Positions 34,525 to 44,585 of a DNA stretch of 64,000 nucleotides are shown here, piece after piece. The position numbers and the translations under genes are program-made. The stretch's first letter is position 1, and every line of letters starts with the position of its first letter. The notes beneath the pieces were generated by a model. That model saw only the letters and a program-made list of their open reading frames with translations, searched no databases and was not told the DNA's origin. The stretch is taken from contig JALNZC010000009.1 of the NCBI GenBank assembly GCA_023229525.1, positions 41,301 through 105,300 on the forward strand, given 5' to 3'. This stretch comes from Bacteroidales bacterium (GTDB taxonomy: Bacteria > Bacteroidota > Bacteroidia > Bacteroidales > FEN-979).

Positions 34525-34557
34525 CAAATGTACTTTATCTGCCTCCCTGAAGTCAAA
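34525..34557 (-). promoter_or_regulatory. Predicted promoter of the nine-gene hydratase operon
   Basis: On the minus strand TTTG (34557-34554) is followed after 21 bases by TACATTTG (34532-34525), a perfect TAnnTTTG box. The first start codon (34507) lies 17 bases downstream. No other gap in the operon exceeds 73 bases. Confidence 0.55.
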
Positions 34558-34736
34558 TTTTCAAAGGGGAAAAACCTTGTGACTTCCTTATAAGGTTAAA
34601 CTAAAAGACTGTATTTCTGATACTTAGAACGCCGGACTGTTCAGACAGGTCCGTGCCGGAGCCTTAAATAATCTCTGTATAAGACTGATTTACAGACGAT
34701 AAAAAATCAAACTTAATAAATATCAAGGTTTGATAA

Positions 34737-36653
34737 TCAGATGGTTATTAAATAATTGCCCAGACTATCGGCATTTTCCAGTTCCAGTTTTTTCCTGATA
34801 TGGTGGCGGGTCGTTTCAACGGTTGAGATGCTGAGGTTAAGCAGCCGGGCGATGTCTTTTGATGAAAGGTTAAGCCTGACCATAGCGCAGATATGCAATT
34901 GGGTTTTGGTGAGGGAGGGATTCAGGGCGAGGAGTTTTTCAAAAAAGGAGGGATGAAGTTGTTGAAATGTAAGCTCGAATTCCGATAATGGATCTCTTGA
35001 AGCTTCTCTTGTGATATCATCCAGAGATTGGATGAACTCTTCCTGGTCCTTTTTCCTCTGGAATCTAAGGTTAAAAGGGAACAGCTTCTCATGAACTGAG
35101 CGGTTGACGGTAGTAAGATCGGTGCGGATGAGTGACTGGAAAACCAGCTCCTGTTCTTTGAGTTTAGACTGATACTCAAGATCACTGATCCTGGTTTCCT
35201 GCAGGCTTGCCTCCAATTTTGCCTTCTCCAGTTCCAGTTCTTTATTGCGTTTTTCCTGTTCTTCCCTGAATGCTTTTTCCTCGGCCAGTAATTTGAGCTG
35301 TTTCAGATGTTTATACCGGTAAATGAGCATCAGCACGATAAAAACAAAAGCGAGGGCTGAAAGTACCAGGATGCCCGCCATGAAAATAAGCCTGGAGTGC
35401 TGGTATTGCAAATTTTTCTTCAACAAAATGTTCTCCGATTCTTTGCGCTCTGTGTCGAATCTTGTCTTGAGCAAGGCGATCTCCTTTTGTTTGTCCAGGG
35501 AAAGAAGGCTGTCAGAAAGCTCTCTGGATTTTAAAGCCGTTGCATAAGCCACTTTATAGTTCCCTGTTTTTGCCAGCAGATCCTGCTTTCTTTCAAGCAA
35601 TAAAGGCAGGTCTGAGATAAAGCCGCGTTTTTTCGCCAGCGTAATGGCGCTGTCGGAATACTTAAGACCATCGTGGGTCTTTCCTTCTTCGTCGGTGATC
35701 GCAGCCAGGGTGTGAAGAGCGTATACCTCCCCGTCGGAGATCCCTTTTCGCCTGCAAAGGGCAAGCACCTCCTCCATTGCCTGCCGGGCTTCCCTGTATT
35801 TCTTCTGGTTCTTCAGTACCAGCCCGGTATTATACCTGACCCTCACCAGGGTGTTCGAATCATGGAGACCGGTCAGTATTTCCTGGGCCTGCCGGTAACA
35901 TATCAGGGCCGAATCAAGCAAATCCAGCTTCCTGTATGTAATTCCAAGGTTCTGGAGTCCCATCGCATACTCGCGCAGAAGATTATGGTTTTTTCTTATT
36001 TCAAGGGCCTGGCGGATGTACCTGATCGCTTCCCTGTTATCGCTGGTGAAGGTCAGCGTAAGCCCGATATTTTCGAGCGCAAGAGCCTGGTTCTCGAAAT
36101 TTTTTGATTCGGCTGCCAGTTTTGAGGCCTCGGTAAAGATCCTGACGGCCTCCGGATAATTGCCTTCACTCTGTCTTATCGATCCAAGACCCAGGATAAA
36201 ATTATTCTGTTCCTTTTTCTTTCCGGTCTTTCTTGCAATTGCAAGACCCTGTTCATAACATTCTGCGGCTTTCTTGTTATCCCCTAAGTCGATATTGAGA
36301 TTGCCTTCAGTCTCCAAAGCTTTCATGAGCAGGGAGCTGTCGCCTGCGGATAAGGCCATCGAACCGGCTTTACGGATCAACACTGCAGCAGTATCATATT
36401 TTGATCTACCAGAGCATATCCTTGATTCTCCCAACAGGGCCCCGAACTGCTGAGACAGGCTGGCGGTACTGCTGTCGCGCAGAATTGAAAGGTAGAGTGA
36501 ATCGGCTTTGGCAGGATCGCAGTGGCTTAAAGAATCGGCCAGGTGAAGGATAGATCCGTCCTTTGACGATACCATCTCCCTTCCGGAATGACTGCAGGAG
36601 GATATGAAGAACAGGAAAGAAATCCATACCCATGCATGAACAAATGATCTCAT
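34737..36653 (-). CDS. TPR-repeat lipoprotein-like regulator with LuxR-type DNA-binding domain
   Basis: Start at 36653 (MRSFVHAWVWISFLFFISSC, lipobox-like or signal anchor); the frame is open back to 36788. About six tetratricopeptide repeats (residues about 60-390), one membrane segment at about 425-445 (HSRLIFMAGILVLSALAFVF), a coiled coil about 450-500, and a C-terminal LuxR helix-turn-helix (LNPSLTKTQLHICAMVRLNL, SSKDIARLLNLSISTVETTR). This architecture of periplasmic TPR sensor joined to cytoplasmic LuxR domain is common in Bacteroidota. TACATTTG at 36669-36662 on the minus strand lies just before the start. It is a good candidate regulator of the operon downstream. Confidence 0.85.
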   Translation of the reverse strand: MRSFVHAWVWISFLFFISSCSHSGREMVSSKDGSILHLADSLSHCDPAKADSLYLSILRDSSTASLSQQFGALLGESRICSGRSKYDTAAVLIRKAGSMALSAGDSSLLMKALETEGNLNIDLGDNKKAAECYEQGLAIARKTGKKKEQNNFILGLGSIRQSEGNYPEAVRIFTEASKLAAESKNFENQALALENIGLTLTFTSDNREAIRYIRQALEIRKNHNLLREYAMGLQNLGITYRKLDLLDSALICYRQAQEILTGLHDSNTLVRVRYNTGLVLKNQKKYREARQAMEEVLALCRRKGISDGEVYALHTLAAITDEEGKTHDGLKYSDSAITLAKKRGFISDLPLLLERKQDLLAKTGNYKVAYATALKSRELSDSLLSLDKQKEIALLKTRFDTERKESENILLKKNLQYQHSRLIFMAGILVLSALAFVFIVLMLIYRYKHLKQLKLLAEEKAFREEQEKRNKELELEKAKLEASLQETRISDLEYQSKLKEQELVFQSLIRTDLTTVNRSVHEKLFPFNLRFQRKKDQEEFIQSLDDITREASRDPLSEFELTFQQLHPSFFEKLLALNPSLTKTQLHICAMVRLNLSSKDIARLLNLSISTVETTRHHIRKKLELENADSLGNYLITI

Positions 36654-36788
36654 AAGTTCAACAAATGTAAACCAATTAATCGTAAATAGTTTAATATCCG
36701 GGGTTCTTACATATAAAACAGAATCAAATAAGATTTGATGTATCACTTTCCGGAATTTACCGGTAAAGCAAGCAGTACCGGGAACCAC

Positions 36789-36819
36789 TTGACTTTCAGG
36801 ATAAAAATTAGTATATTCG
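36789..36819 (+). promoter_or_regulatory. Predicted promoter of the giant secreted protein gene
   Basis: TTG at 36789-36791, 20 bases, then TATATTCG at 36812-36819 (seven of eight to TAnnTTTG). The start codon is 67 bases downstream. Confidence 0.45.
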
Positions 36820-36885
36820 GGAAAAAATCAATCTGCTTCTTTTTATTCTGAAGCGAAAGCATTTACAGGTTAATATCATCAGGTC

Positions 36886-39800
36886 ATGAAAAAAATCTCT
36901 TTACGGTTTACATGGCATCAGGAGATATTTCCGGTCGTCCTTGTACTGATGCTCTCCTCTTCCTCACCTTCAGGAATCTTTGCACAAGCCCCGTTTACCA
37001 TCCCCTCTCACAGTGACAGCGAACCCGGTGGTGTGATCGGATCGCCCCTAAGCGCGAACAACCAGGAATACCTGGTAACCAGGGATCCCAAAACAGGGGA
37101 TATCCCTCTTGAAAAATTGTGGAAAGCACGGGAATATGCGCAGAGCCTGCGTAACGGTGATGCGACTTCTTCCTCCGATATCGTCTGGGAAGAACGGGGA
37201 CCTTCCAATGTGGGCGGACGTACACGAACGCTCATGTTCGATCCGAATGATGCGACACACAAGAAAGTATGGGCCGGATCGGTCAGCGGGGGATTATGGT
37301 TCACGAACGATATTACGGCCGATCCCCCGACGTGGCATAAGGTCGACGACTTCTGGGAGCGGTTACCGGTAGGATGTATGGCCTATGATCCCACCAACAC
37401 GAATATTTTTTATGTGGGTACGGGGGAAGGATGGATTGACAGCCGTACCCTGCGCGGCGCAGGGATCATGAAGTCGGAAGACGGCGGAAACACCTGGGAT
37501 ACACTCACCGGCACCTTTTTCACAGACGATTTCCGGCATGTTCAGGACATTGTAGTCCACCCCGTGACCGGGTATGTTTATGCAGCCACCAGAGGGAAGA
37601 ATCCCGCAAATAACGGGGGGATCCTCCGCTCCACCGATAAAGGCGCCCACTGGACCATGGTACTGAATCGTTCCACGGCGCCAACGGCTTCCCGTTCGAA
37701 TATCGGCGCCGACCTCGAGATCGGCACCGACAACAAAATCTATGCTACCATGGGCATCTGGGAAACCGGAGGGATCTACCGATCCACGACCGGGAACCCG
37801 GGAAACTGGACCAATATCGAAACCGGGATCGATATCATGGCCACCCGCCGGATCGAACTGGCCGTCTCGGCATCCTCTCCCAACGTCCTTTACTGCGTAG
37901 CACAAGACACGACAGGCAAGGAAGACATCCAGGGGATCTACAAATCGACCAACAGCGGGGGCTCCTGGACCGCCGTTTCCATTCCCATGCGGAATGCAAC
38001 AACCTCTTTTGCCACCGGTCAGGCAAGCTATGACCTGATCCTTGCTGTGCATCCCACCAATCCGGACCTGGTTTATGCCGGGGGTGTTAAAATGTTCCGT
38101 TCAACCAACAGCGGAACTTCCTGGGAACAGATTAACGAAATCCATGATGATCATCACATGATCATTTCCCGGCCGGGATACGCCGGTGAAATGGTTTTCG
38201 GAAATGACGGGGGTGTGTTCCGCACCGCTGATTGTACCGCCAATCCACCTGTGGTTCTCAATAAAAATAACGGGTATAACGTGACCCAGTTCTATACCGT
38301 GGCTTATCATCCGAACACTTCCTTCGAATATTTTCTTGGCGGCACACAGGACAATGGTACCCCAAGGTTTGAATCGCCGGGGATCAATATTACCACCGAA
38401 GCCAACAACGGGGATGGGGCCTACTGTCATATATCCCAGGAAAATCCAAGATACCAGATCACCGCCAGGCAATGGAACACTTATTACAGAAGTACCGACT
38501 ACGGCGCAACCTTCGAGAAGATCGCCAAAGGAAAGGTGAACTACTGGCTGATCCCGCCTGCTGTTTACGACGACGCCGGCGACGTTCTTTATTCATGCTA
38601 CAATGCGGATTCACTTATGCGCGTCCGGAATTTCATGGGCAGTTATATCGTTGACTATCTCGATACGCTAAACATGGGTGATTATATTTCAGCCATCCTA
38701 ATGCATCCCTATGTACCCAATATGGTTGTCATCGGAACCTATGCCGGGCGTATCTTTAAATTAGAAAATGCAAACAGTGAGGGCGACTGGAATTTATTCG
38801 AAATGAACACGGCAGGACTCCCTGGCGGATCGATCAGCGCCATTGAGTATGGTTCCTCCTCAAGCCAGTGCCTGGTTGTTTTTTCCAACTATGGAATTCA
38901 ATCCGTCTGGGAAACCACCGATGGTGGAACCACCTGGAAAAACAAGGAAGGTAACCTGCCGGATATGCCGGTCAGGTCGGCAATTTACAATCCCTATGAT
39001 TACAAACAAGTTCTTTTGGGAACCGAGGTTGGCGTCTGGACCACCGAAGACATCACTGTGTCAGATCCGGTATGGGTTCCGTGCAACGGAGGCCTGGCCA
39101 ATGTCAGGGTTAACCAGCTGGCATTGCGAAAATCGGATATGAAGATCTATGCCGCAACCTTTGGCCGGGGTATTTTTACCTCTTCCTCCCTGAATGCCAT
39201 TCCTTTCCAGAAGCTTACCGCCAGTGATGCGACCGATTCCCTTCGACTGGGTATCAGTGTGGATCTTTTCGGGAACTATGCCATCGCAGGGGCCGTTGGA
39301 TTCAACCACTACCAGGGCGCTGCTTACATATTCAAATTCAATGGCAACGAATGGGTCCAGACTGCAAAGCTTACCGCAACCCAGGGCGCTGAAGGGGAGA
39401 ATTTCGGGGTCCGGGTTGCCTTGTATGGCGATGTAGCAGTGGTGGGCGCCGTTTATGACGATGACAATGGCTACAATGCAGGTGCAGCCTATGTTTTTAA
39501 AAGGTCCGGTGAGACCTGGACCCAACAGACCAAACTGATGGCCAGCGATGGAACTTCCGGCGATCGTTTCGGGGCCGGTATTGAGATCCAGGGAGATTAT
39601 ATTGCTATCGGGGCCGCAGGCCACGATCCCGACGGCCAGGTCTATATTTTTAAATGGAATGGGAGCAACTGGGCCCAGACCTGCAAAATTCCCGCAGATC
39701 CTGCCAGTTTGGGGACCTTCGGCATTTCACTCGCCATGGTTCAGGATACCCTTGCCATCGGCGACGATGGGGTTGGCAATGACGATGGCTGCTTTAACAT

Positions 39801-42588
39801 CTATGTCCGTTCGGGAGAAGACTGGATCTTCAACCAGAAATTCTCAGGCGGTTTTGGCTCCGAAGCCAGCCTGGGTGTGGATGTTGCCCTCGAACAGGGA
39901 ACCTATGTGGGAGGCGCTCCGAATTATGATAACAGCGCTTCTGAAAATTCAGGCGGTGTCTTCATTTATAAAAGAAATTCCGGTGGCTGGACGTTTTACG
40001 CACCCGTGTTTCCCCCGGACAGCTGGAATCTTTACGGGACGGGATCAGACGTAGGAATATACGGGGATTATATCATTGCAGGCTCCCCGCACGACTGGAG
40101 CAACTGCCTGGAAGGCGGCACCGCTTCAATTTACAAACGCACCGATGGCCACTGGAATTTCCTTATGAAGCTGTACCCTGAAGATACCGATTTGTACGAC
40201 TGGTTCGGGTCCGATGTAGCATTGAATTCGCAATATGCCATGGTAGGTGCTTATGGAGATGACAATGAACATGGGAACATGGCGGGAGCGGTTTATTTTT
40301 ACCTTAATTATGCCGGTGGACAGATCCAGCCGGATCTTTCCGTTGTACCAAAGAAAAGGGATGTCAGGAGTTCCGCGTCAACCGCTGAATTCAACGTTTA
40401 TAACCTAGGCAGCGGGACTATGCAGTGGACCGCCACGGCCAATGATCCCTGGCTGACCATCACCAGCGGAAGCAGTGGGATTGACGACGGGATGATCCGT
40501 GTTTCATTCGCCGGCAATGATTATTGCCAGCGCGTTGGTACCATAACGGTGGAGGCAGGAGGTGCCCTGCATAGTCCGCAGCTTCTCGAAATCTCACAAC
40601 TGGCGACCGGTGCCCAGGAGGAGAAAAAAATCGTGCCTGCCGATCTTACGACCCTCGATTATTTTGGTACTTCTGTCGCCGTTGACGGCACGGTGGCCAT
40701 TATCGGGGATTATGGCGATGATGATAAGGCACCCGATGCCGGGGTTGCATATATCTACGAATTCGATGGAGCACAATGGACGAGGAAGGCAAAACTTACG
40801 GCAGGGGATGCGGCGGCAGGAGATTTTTTCGGATGGGACGTCTCTCTGTCCGGAAGTATCGCACTGGTGGGCGCTTACAATAAGAACGGGGGAAAGGGGG
40901 CGGTCTATGTTTTTGTGAAGCCTGCCACCGGATGGCAGGATATGAGTCAAACCGCCAGGCTGACCGCCAGCGATGGCACAGGCGGGGATAACTTCGGGAA
41001 AAGTGTCTCCATCTCAGGCGACTATGTGGTGATCGCTTCACCAGGGCATTCCCAGGGGAGAGGTGCTGTGTATTTCTTCGATTGCCCTTTCACTGGATGG
41101 CAGGATATGACCGAAACGGTTCAACTGGTTGGACATGATGCTGCCGCCGGGGACAATTTTGCCTCCGATGTCGCCATTTCCTGCGAATATGCAGTGACCG
41201 GTTCTTCCAATGATGACGGAAAAGGATCTGTCTACCTCTTCCATCGCGCCTGGGTGTGGAGTGAAATGGCAAAGTTCACTGCATCCGACAGGGAGTCTGG
41301 AGACGGATTTGGATGTTCCGTCGATATCTGGGGGGATAAGGTCATCGCAGGGGCTTACCATGATGATTCAGACAAGGGATCGGCCTATGTTTTTCTCCGC
41401 CCCGCAACCGGATGGCATAATATGACGGAAACCTGCAAGCTGGTTGCCAATGACCGTGCCAACAACGATCAATTTGGTTATGCTGTGGGAATTCATGAAC
41501 ATAATGCGCTTGTCGGAGCCAGGTATGACGATGATAAGGGAAGTGCTTCGGGTTCAGCTTATGGGTTCATTGTCAACGATACCACTTCCTGGCTGGAAGA
41601 GAAGATCGTTGCAACCGACGGAATGGCCAACGATCATTTCGGGCAAGCCGTCGATCTGAGCTACCAATATTCCATCATCGGTGCGCCGGGGTGTGATGAC
41701 ATGGGAAGCAGCTCAGGAGCATCCTATATATACTGCAACAGCTGCGATACAGCGTGCACCCCGGAGATGACCCTGGATCCCGGCGGAACTATAGACATAC
41801 CCGAGACCCCGGGAACCCATACCGTTAATATCTCCAATAACGGCAATTGTACCATGAACTGGCGGAGTGTTACTACTGCCTCCTGGCTGACCATTGTCAG
41901 CGATACATCGGGTAGCAATACGGGAAGTATCAATCTACAATATACCGCGAATCCCGGAAACGCCCGCACGGCAATTTTAACCGTCTCTTCCAATGATGCT
42001 TTCAATGCTCCGCTGACAGTCACTTACCAGCAAGCTCACGGCCCGGATATCATCATTGATTCCGATTCCGTCAGTTCAGGAGAAGTTTGCTGGTTCGCTT
42101 CAAATTCGGTGACCATACCGCAAGCCGGAGGTCATTATGTCATCGATGGTCCGGCCACAGTGAACATTGTCGCCGGTCAAAGGGTATTCGTGGAACCCGG
42201 ATTTCAGTCCAACAGCGGCAGTAACACCTATATCTATATCAGCGAAACTCCGTGTCCATCAACGTCAGCTCCCCTGGAACCGGGAGATAAAAAACCTTTC
42301 GATTCTGCCCGGCAAAATTTGGTTCAGGAAAATTTTCTGGTTCCGGCCTTCACACTTTACCCCAACCCGGCCAGCGAACAGATCAATCTGGTGTTTCACC
42401 CTTCCACCCATGGATCCGTGGTTTCGGTGGAAATATATAATGTCATGGGTGACCTGATCCGGTATGAGCAAACCACTCTTACATACCCTGTAAAAATTCA
42501 GGTAAAAGATATTCCGCCAGGGATCTATCTGATCCGTGCAAAAACCGATACCCAACCCTGGAATGCAAGGAAAGTTATTATACAGTAA
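36886..42588 (+). CDS. Giant secreted BNR/FG-GAP/BACON protein with T9SS sorting domain
   Basis: A 1900-residue protein: signal peptide 1-34; BNR/VPS10-like beta-propeller region about 95-770 (repeats such as GGIYRSTTGNPGNW, GIYKSTNSGGSWTAV, SVWETTDGGTTWKN); FG-GAP-like repeats about 775-1145; a BACON-like Ig domain about 1150-1240 (WTATANDPWLTITSGSSG); a second FG-GAP block about 1247-1605 with near-identical units (LTASDGTGGDNFGKSVSISG); a second BACON-like domain about 1625-1715; and a C-terminal type IX sorting domain from about 1820 (LYPNPASEQINLVF, PPGIYLIRAKTD). Likely exported to the cell surface or medium. Binding or sensing, rather than catalysis, is suggested, since no catalytic residues are clear. 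Confidence 0.88.
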   Translation: MKKISLRFTWHQEIFPVVLVLMLSSSSPSGIFAQAPFTIPSHSDSEPGGVIGSPLSANNQEYLVTRDPKTGDIPLEKLWKAREYAQSLRNGDATSSSDIVWEERGPSNVGGRTRTLMFDPNDATHKKVWAGSVSGGLWFTNDITADPPTWHKVDDFWERLPVGCMAYDPTNTNIFYVGTGEGWIDSRTLRGAGIMKSEDGGNTWDTLTGTFFTDDFRHVQDIVVHPVTGYVYAATRGKNPANNGGILRSTDKGAHWTMVLNRSTAPTASRSNIGADLEIGTDNKIYATMGIWETGGIYRSTTGNPGNWTNIETGIDIMATRRIELAVSASSPNVLYCVAQDTTGKEDIQGIYKSTNSGGSWTAVSIPMRNATTSFATGQASYDLILAVHPTNPDLVYAGGVKMFRSTNSGTSWEQINEIHDDHHMIISRPGYAGEMVFGNDGGVFRTADCTANPPVVLNKNNGYNVTQFYTVAYHPNTSFEYFLGGTQDNGTPRFESPGINITTEANNGDGAYCHISQENPRYQITARQWNTYYRSTDYGATFEKIAKGKVNYWLIPPAVYDDAGDVLYSCYNADSLMRVRNFMGSYIVDYLDTLNMGDYISAILMHPYVPNMVVIGTYAGRIFKLENANSEGDWNLFEMNTAGLPGGSISAIEYGSSSSQCLVVFSNYGIQSVWETTDGGTTWKNKEGNLPDMPVRSAIYNPYDYKQVLLGTEVGVWTTEDITVSDPVWVPCNGGLANVRVNQLALRKSDMKIYAATFGRGIFTSSSLNAIPFQKLTASDATDSLRLGISVDLFGNYAIAGAVGFNHYQGAAYIFKFNGNEWVQTAKLTATQGAEGENFGVRVALYGDVAVVGAVYDDDNGYNAGAAYVFKRSGETWTQQTKLMASDGTSGDRFGAGIEIQGDYIAIGAAGHDPDGQVYIFKWNGSNWAQTCKIPADPASLGTFGISLAMVQDTLAIGDDGVGNDDGCFNIYVRSGEDWIFNQKFSGGFGSEASLGVDVALEQGTYVGGAPNYDNSASENSGGVFIYKRNSGGWTFYAPVFPPDSWNLYGTGSDVGIYGDYIIAGSPHDWSNCLEGGTASIYKRTDGHWNFLMKLYPEDTDLYDWFGSDVALNSQYAMVGAYGDDNEHGNMAGAVYFYLNYAGGQIQPDLSVVPKKRDVRSSASTAEFNVYNLGSGTMQWTATANDPWLTITSGSSGIDDGMIRVSFAGNDYCQRVGTITVEAGGALHSPQLLEISQLATGAQEEKKIVPADLTTLDYFGTSVAVDGTVAIIGDYGDDDKAPDAGVAYIYEFDGAQWTRKAKLTAGDAAAGDFFGWDVSLSGSIALVGAYNKNGGKGAVYVFVKPATGWQDMSQTARLTASDGTGGDNFGKSVSISGDYVVIASPGHSQGRGAVYFFDCPFTGWQDMTETVQLVGHDAAAGDNFASDVAISCEYAVTGSSNDDGKGSVYLFHRAWVWSEMAKFTASDRESGDGFGCSVDIWGDKVIAGAYHDDSDKGSAYVFLRPATGWHNMTETCKLVANDRANNDQFGYAVGIHEHNALVGARYDDDKGSASGSAYGFIVNDTTSWLEEKIVATDGMANDHFGQAVDLSYQYSIIGAPGCDDMGSSSGASYIYCNSCDTACTPEMTLDPGGTIDIPETPGTHTVNISNNGNCTMNWRSVTTASWLTIVSDTSGSNTGSINLQYTANPGNARTAILTVSSNDAFNAPLTVTYQQAHGPDIIIDSDSVSSGEVCWFASNSVTIPQAGGHYVIDGPATVNIVAGQRVFVEPGFQSNSGSNTYIYISETPCPSTSAPLEPGDKKPFDSARQNLVQENFLVPAFTLYPNPASEQINLVFHPSTHGSVVSVEIYNVMGDLIRYEQTTLTYPVKIQVKDIPPGIYLIRAKTDTQPWNARKVIIQ

Positions 42589-42688
42589 ATTGATAATTGA
42601 CAAAGGATGTATTTTTAAAACTTTCCTTGCAATAGAGGTTAATCTATTTCTTACGGACACAATATTACAGCATCTGAATGGTTTGATA

Positions 42689-43120
42689 TCAGGATTTAGG
42701 CAGGACTTTACCTTTTATTTGCAAGGTCACCGGTTGATCACCGGTATTTAGCCTGACAGTGACTGATTTAATGAAGTTCCCCACGACAGCTGCATTATAG
42801 GTCACTGAGATGGTAGTAGATTTTCCCGGCAGAGTAGGTTCTTTCGAATAAGTAAGGTTAGTGCAGCCACAGGATGCCGTTGCAGATGCAATAATCAAGG
42901 GTTCCTTCCCATCGTTGGTCAGGACAAATGAAGCAGTTCCAGGGATACCCTGGGTCAAATCAGCAAATTCAAACTGAGTCTTGTCAAATCTGGCGACAGG
43001 TCCATTTACTTTAATCAGACTTTCCGGTTTGGGCATTGTTTCCCTTTTTGCACTTTGTGCAAAAGAATTCATACTGGCAATAAATAGCGCGACGGCTAAA
43101 ATTAAGACATTTTTTTTCAT
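42689..43120 (-). CDS. DUF1573-domain exported protein
   Basis: Start at 43120 (MKKNVLILAVALFIASMNSF, a signal peptide); an in-frame ATG at 43156 is less likely. The mature part is one DUF1573 domain: FEFADLTQGIPGTASFVLTN, GKEPLIIASATASCGCTNLT and PGKSTTISVTYNA. This Ig-like domain is abundant in Bacteroidota envelope proteins; its binding partner is unknown. It is divergent from the RprX-like kinase gene, sharing a 199-base intergenic region. Confidence 0.9.
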   Translation of the reverse strand: MKKNVLILAVALFIASMNSFAQSAKRETMPKPESLIKVNGPVARFDKTQFEFADLTQGIPGTASFVLTNDGKEPLIIASATASCGCTNLTYSKEPTLPGKSTTISVTYNAAVVGNFIKSVTVRLNTGDQPVTLQIKGKVLPKS

Positions 43121-43319
43121 AGAATGAGTTTTTAAAGTTTCGTTTGCAAAGATCAATCAGGAACTGCCAAACAGGTGTTAACAGGTAGTAAACGTTTGTA
43201 AACAACATGTAAAAGTTTGTGAATGATTTGTAAAAACAGATCAGGACAATTAAATTTTCGTACTTTTATTTAGGAATTACTTAAATAATTGGCAGGGTAT
43301 AAATCCTTAGATTGTAATT

Positions 43320-44585
43320 ATGCGCGGGCAACAGGTTCGTTTTGTGGTTTTACTGGGAGCGATCTCGATCATTGGGATACTTTCTGCGCAATCCTACTTT
43401 TTATTCAAAGCCTGGAATATTAAGGAAAAACAATTGATCCAAACCCTGTTCATCGCGCTTAAGACGGTTGCTGAAAAAATATCACGTCTTAACCAAACGA
43501 CTTTACCTTATGGAAATCCGGTCAGGCAAATAACCTCCAATTATTTCGTCGTCGATGTGAATTGCGTGATTGATGCCAATGTTCTTGAATACTACCTTAA
43601 AAGTGAATTCGAAAAACTGAATATCAGAACTGATTATGAGTATGCAATATACGATTGTCATACCGACCGCATGGTTTACGGAGATTATGTCTCTATTACA
43701 GGTTCCGGTGAAAAAACCCGTTTAGGGAATAACCTGCCTAAGTATCATGAATACCTCTATTATTTCGGTATCCGTTTCCCCGGTCTTCGCAGCACTCTTG
43801 CATGGGATATGACTCTTCTTTTCTTTTTTTCTGCCATTCTGGTGATTTCGGTGGTTTTTTTCGTTTATGCCATCTTTGTCATTCTTCAGCAAAAGCGACT
43901 TTCGGAATTGCAGCGCGATTTTATCAATAACATGACTCATGAATTCAAGACCCCCATTTCAACGATCAATATTTCTGCCGATGTAATTACTCAGCCTGAA
44001 ATTTTGCAGGATCCGAAGCGGCTTTTTAAATATGGTGCTTTTATCCGGCAGGAAAATCAGCGACTTAATTTGCTGGTCGAAAAAGTGCTCCAGATTGCCC
44101 GGATAGAAAAGGGAGGAGTGCAATTAAAGATGGAAAGGATTGATCTGAATTCACTGATAGGGACGATCGCTGATAACTTTCAGACCAACCTGCGGCCTGG
44201 CGCAAAGATGGAGATTTCGTTAAACCCGGAGGTCGGACAAATTTCTGCAGATATTCTTCACCTGACAAACATTTTCCATAACCTTACCGACAATGCACTG
44301 AAATATGCAGGGGAAGATCCGCAGATCCGGATTGAAACAAGAAGAATCCGGGATCATGTTCAGATTCTTTTTTCCGACAACGGTCCAGGAATTGAACCCA
44401 GGTACCACAAAAGGATCTTCCAAAAATTTTTCCGGATTCCTTCAGGAAATATCCACGATGTAAAAGGGTTCGGCCTTGGGTTGTACTATGTGAAGATCAT
44501 CTGCAGAGCACATAAATGGAATATACGGATCGACAGCAAATCCGATACAGGATCGACCTTTATCATAGAAATCCCTGCTAAATGA
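43320..44585 (+). CDS. RprX-like sensor histidine kinase
   Basis: A 421-residue kinase: membrane segment about 7-27, periplasmic domain about 30-160, second membrane segment about 163-189, dimerisation domain with phospho-acceptor H207 (FINNMTHEFKTPISTI) and catalytic domain with NIFHNLTDNALKYAG, FSDNGPGIEPRYHKRIFQKF and GFGLGLYYVK. Length and layout resemble RprX of Bacteroides. Stop and start of the next gene overlap as ATGA, so the response regulator is translationally coupled. Confidence 0.93.
   Translation: MRGQQVRFVVLLGAISIIGILSAQSYFLFKAWNIKEKQLIQTLFIALKTVAEKISRLNQTTLPYGNPVRQITSNYFVVDVNCVIDANVLEYYLKSEFEKLNIRTDYEYAIYDCHTDRMVYGDYVSITGSGEKTRLGNNLPKYHEYLYYFGIRFPGLRSTLAWDMTLLFFFSAILVISVVFFVYAIFVILQQKRLSELQRDFINNMTHEFKTPISTINISADVITQPEILQDPKRLFKYGAFIRQENQRLNLLVEKVLQIARIEKGGVQLKMERIDLNSLIGTIADNFQTNLRPGAKMEISLNPEVGQISADILHLTNIFHNLTDNALKYAGEDPQIRIETRRIRDHVQILFSDNGPGIEPRYHKRIFQKFFRIPSGNIHDVKGFGLGLYYVKIICRAHKWNIRIDSKSDTGSTFIIEIPAK

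Noticed and set aside
36995..41361. Several minus-strand frames of 70-230 codons under the giant gene
   Set aside because: They are shadows of a repetitive GC-rich gene; none has a recognisable motif or ribosome site.
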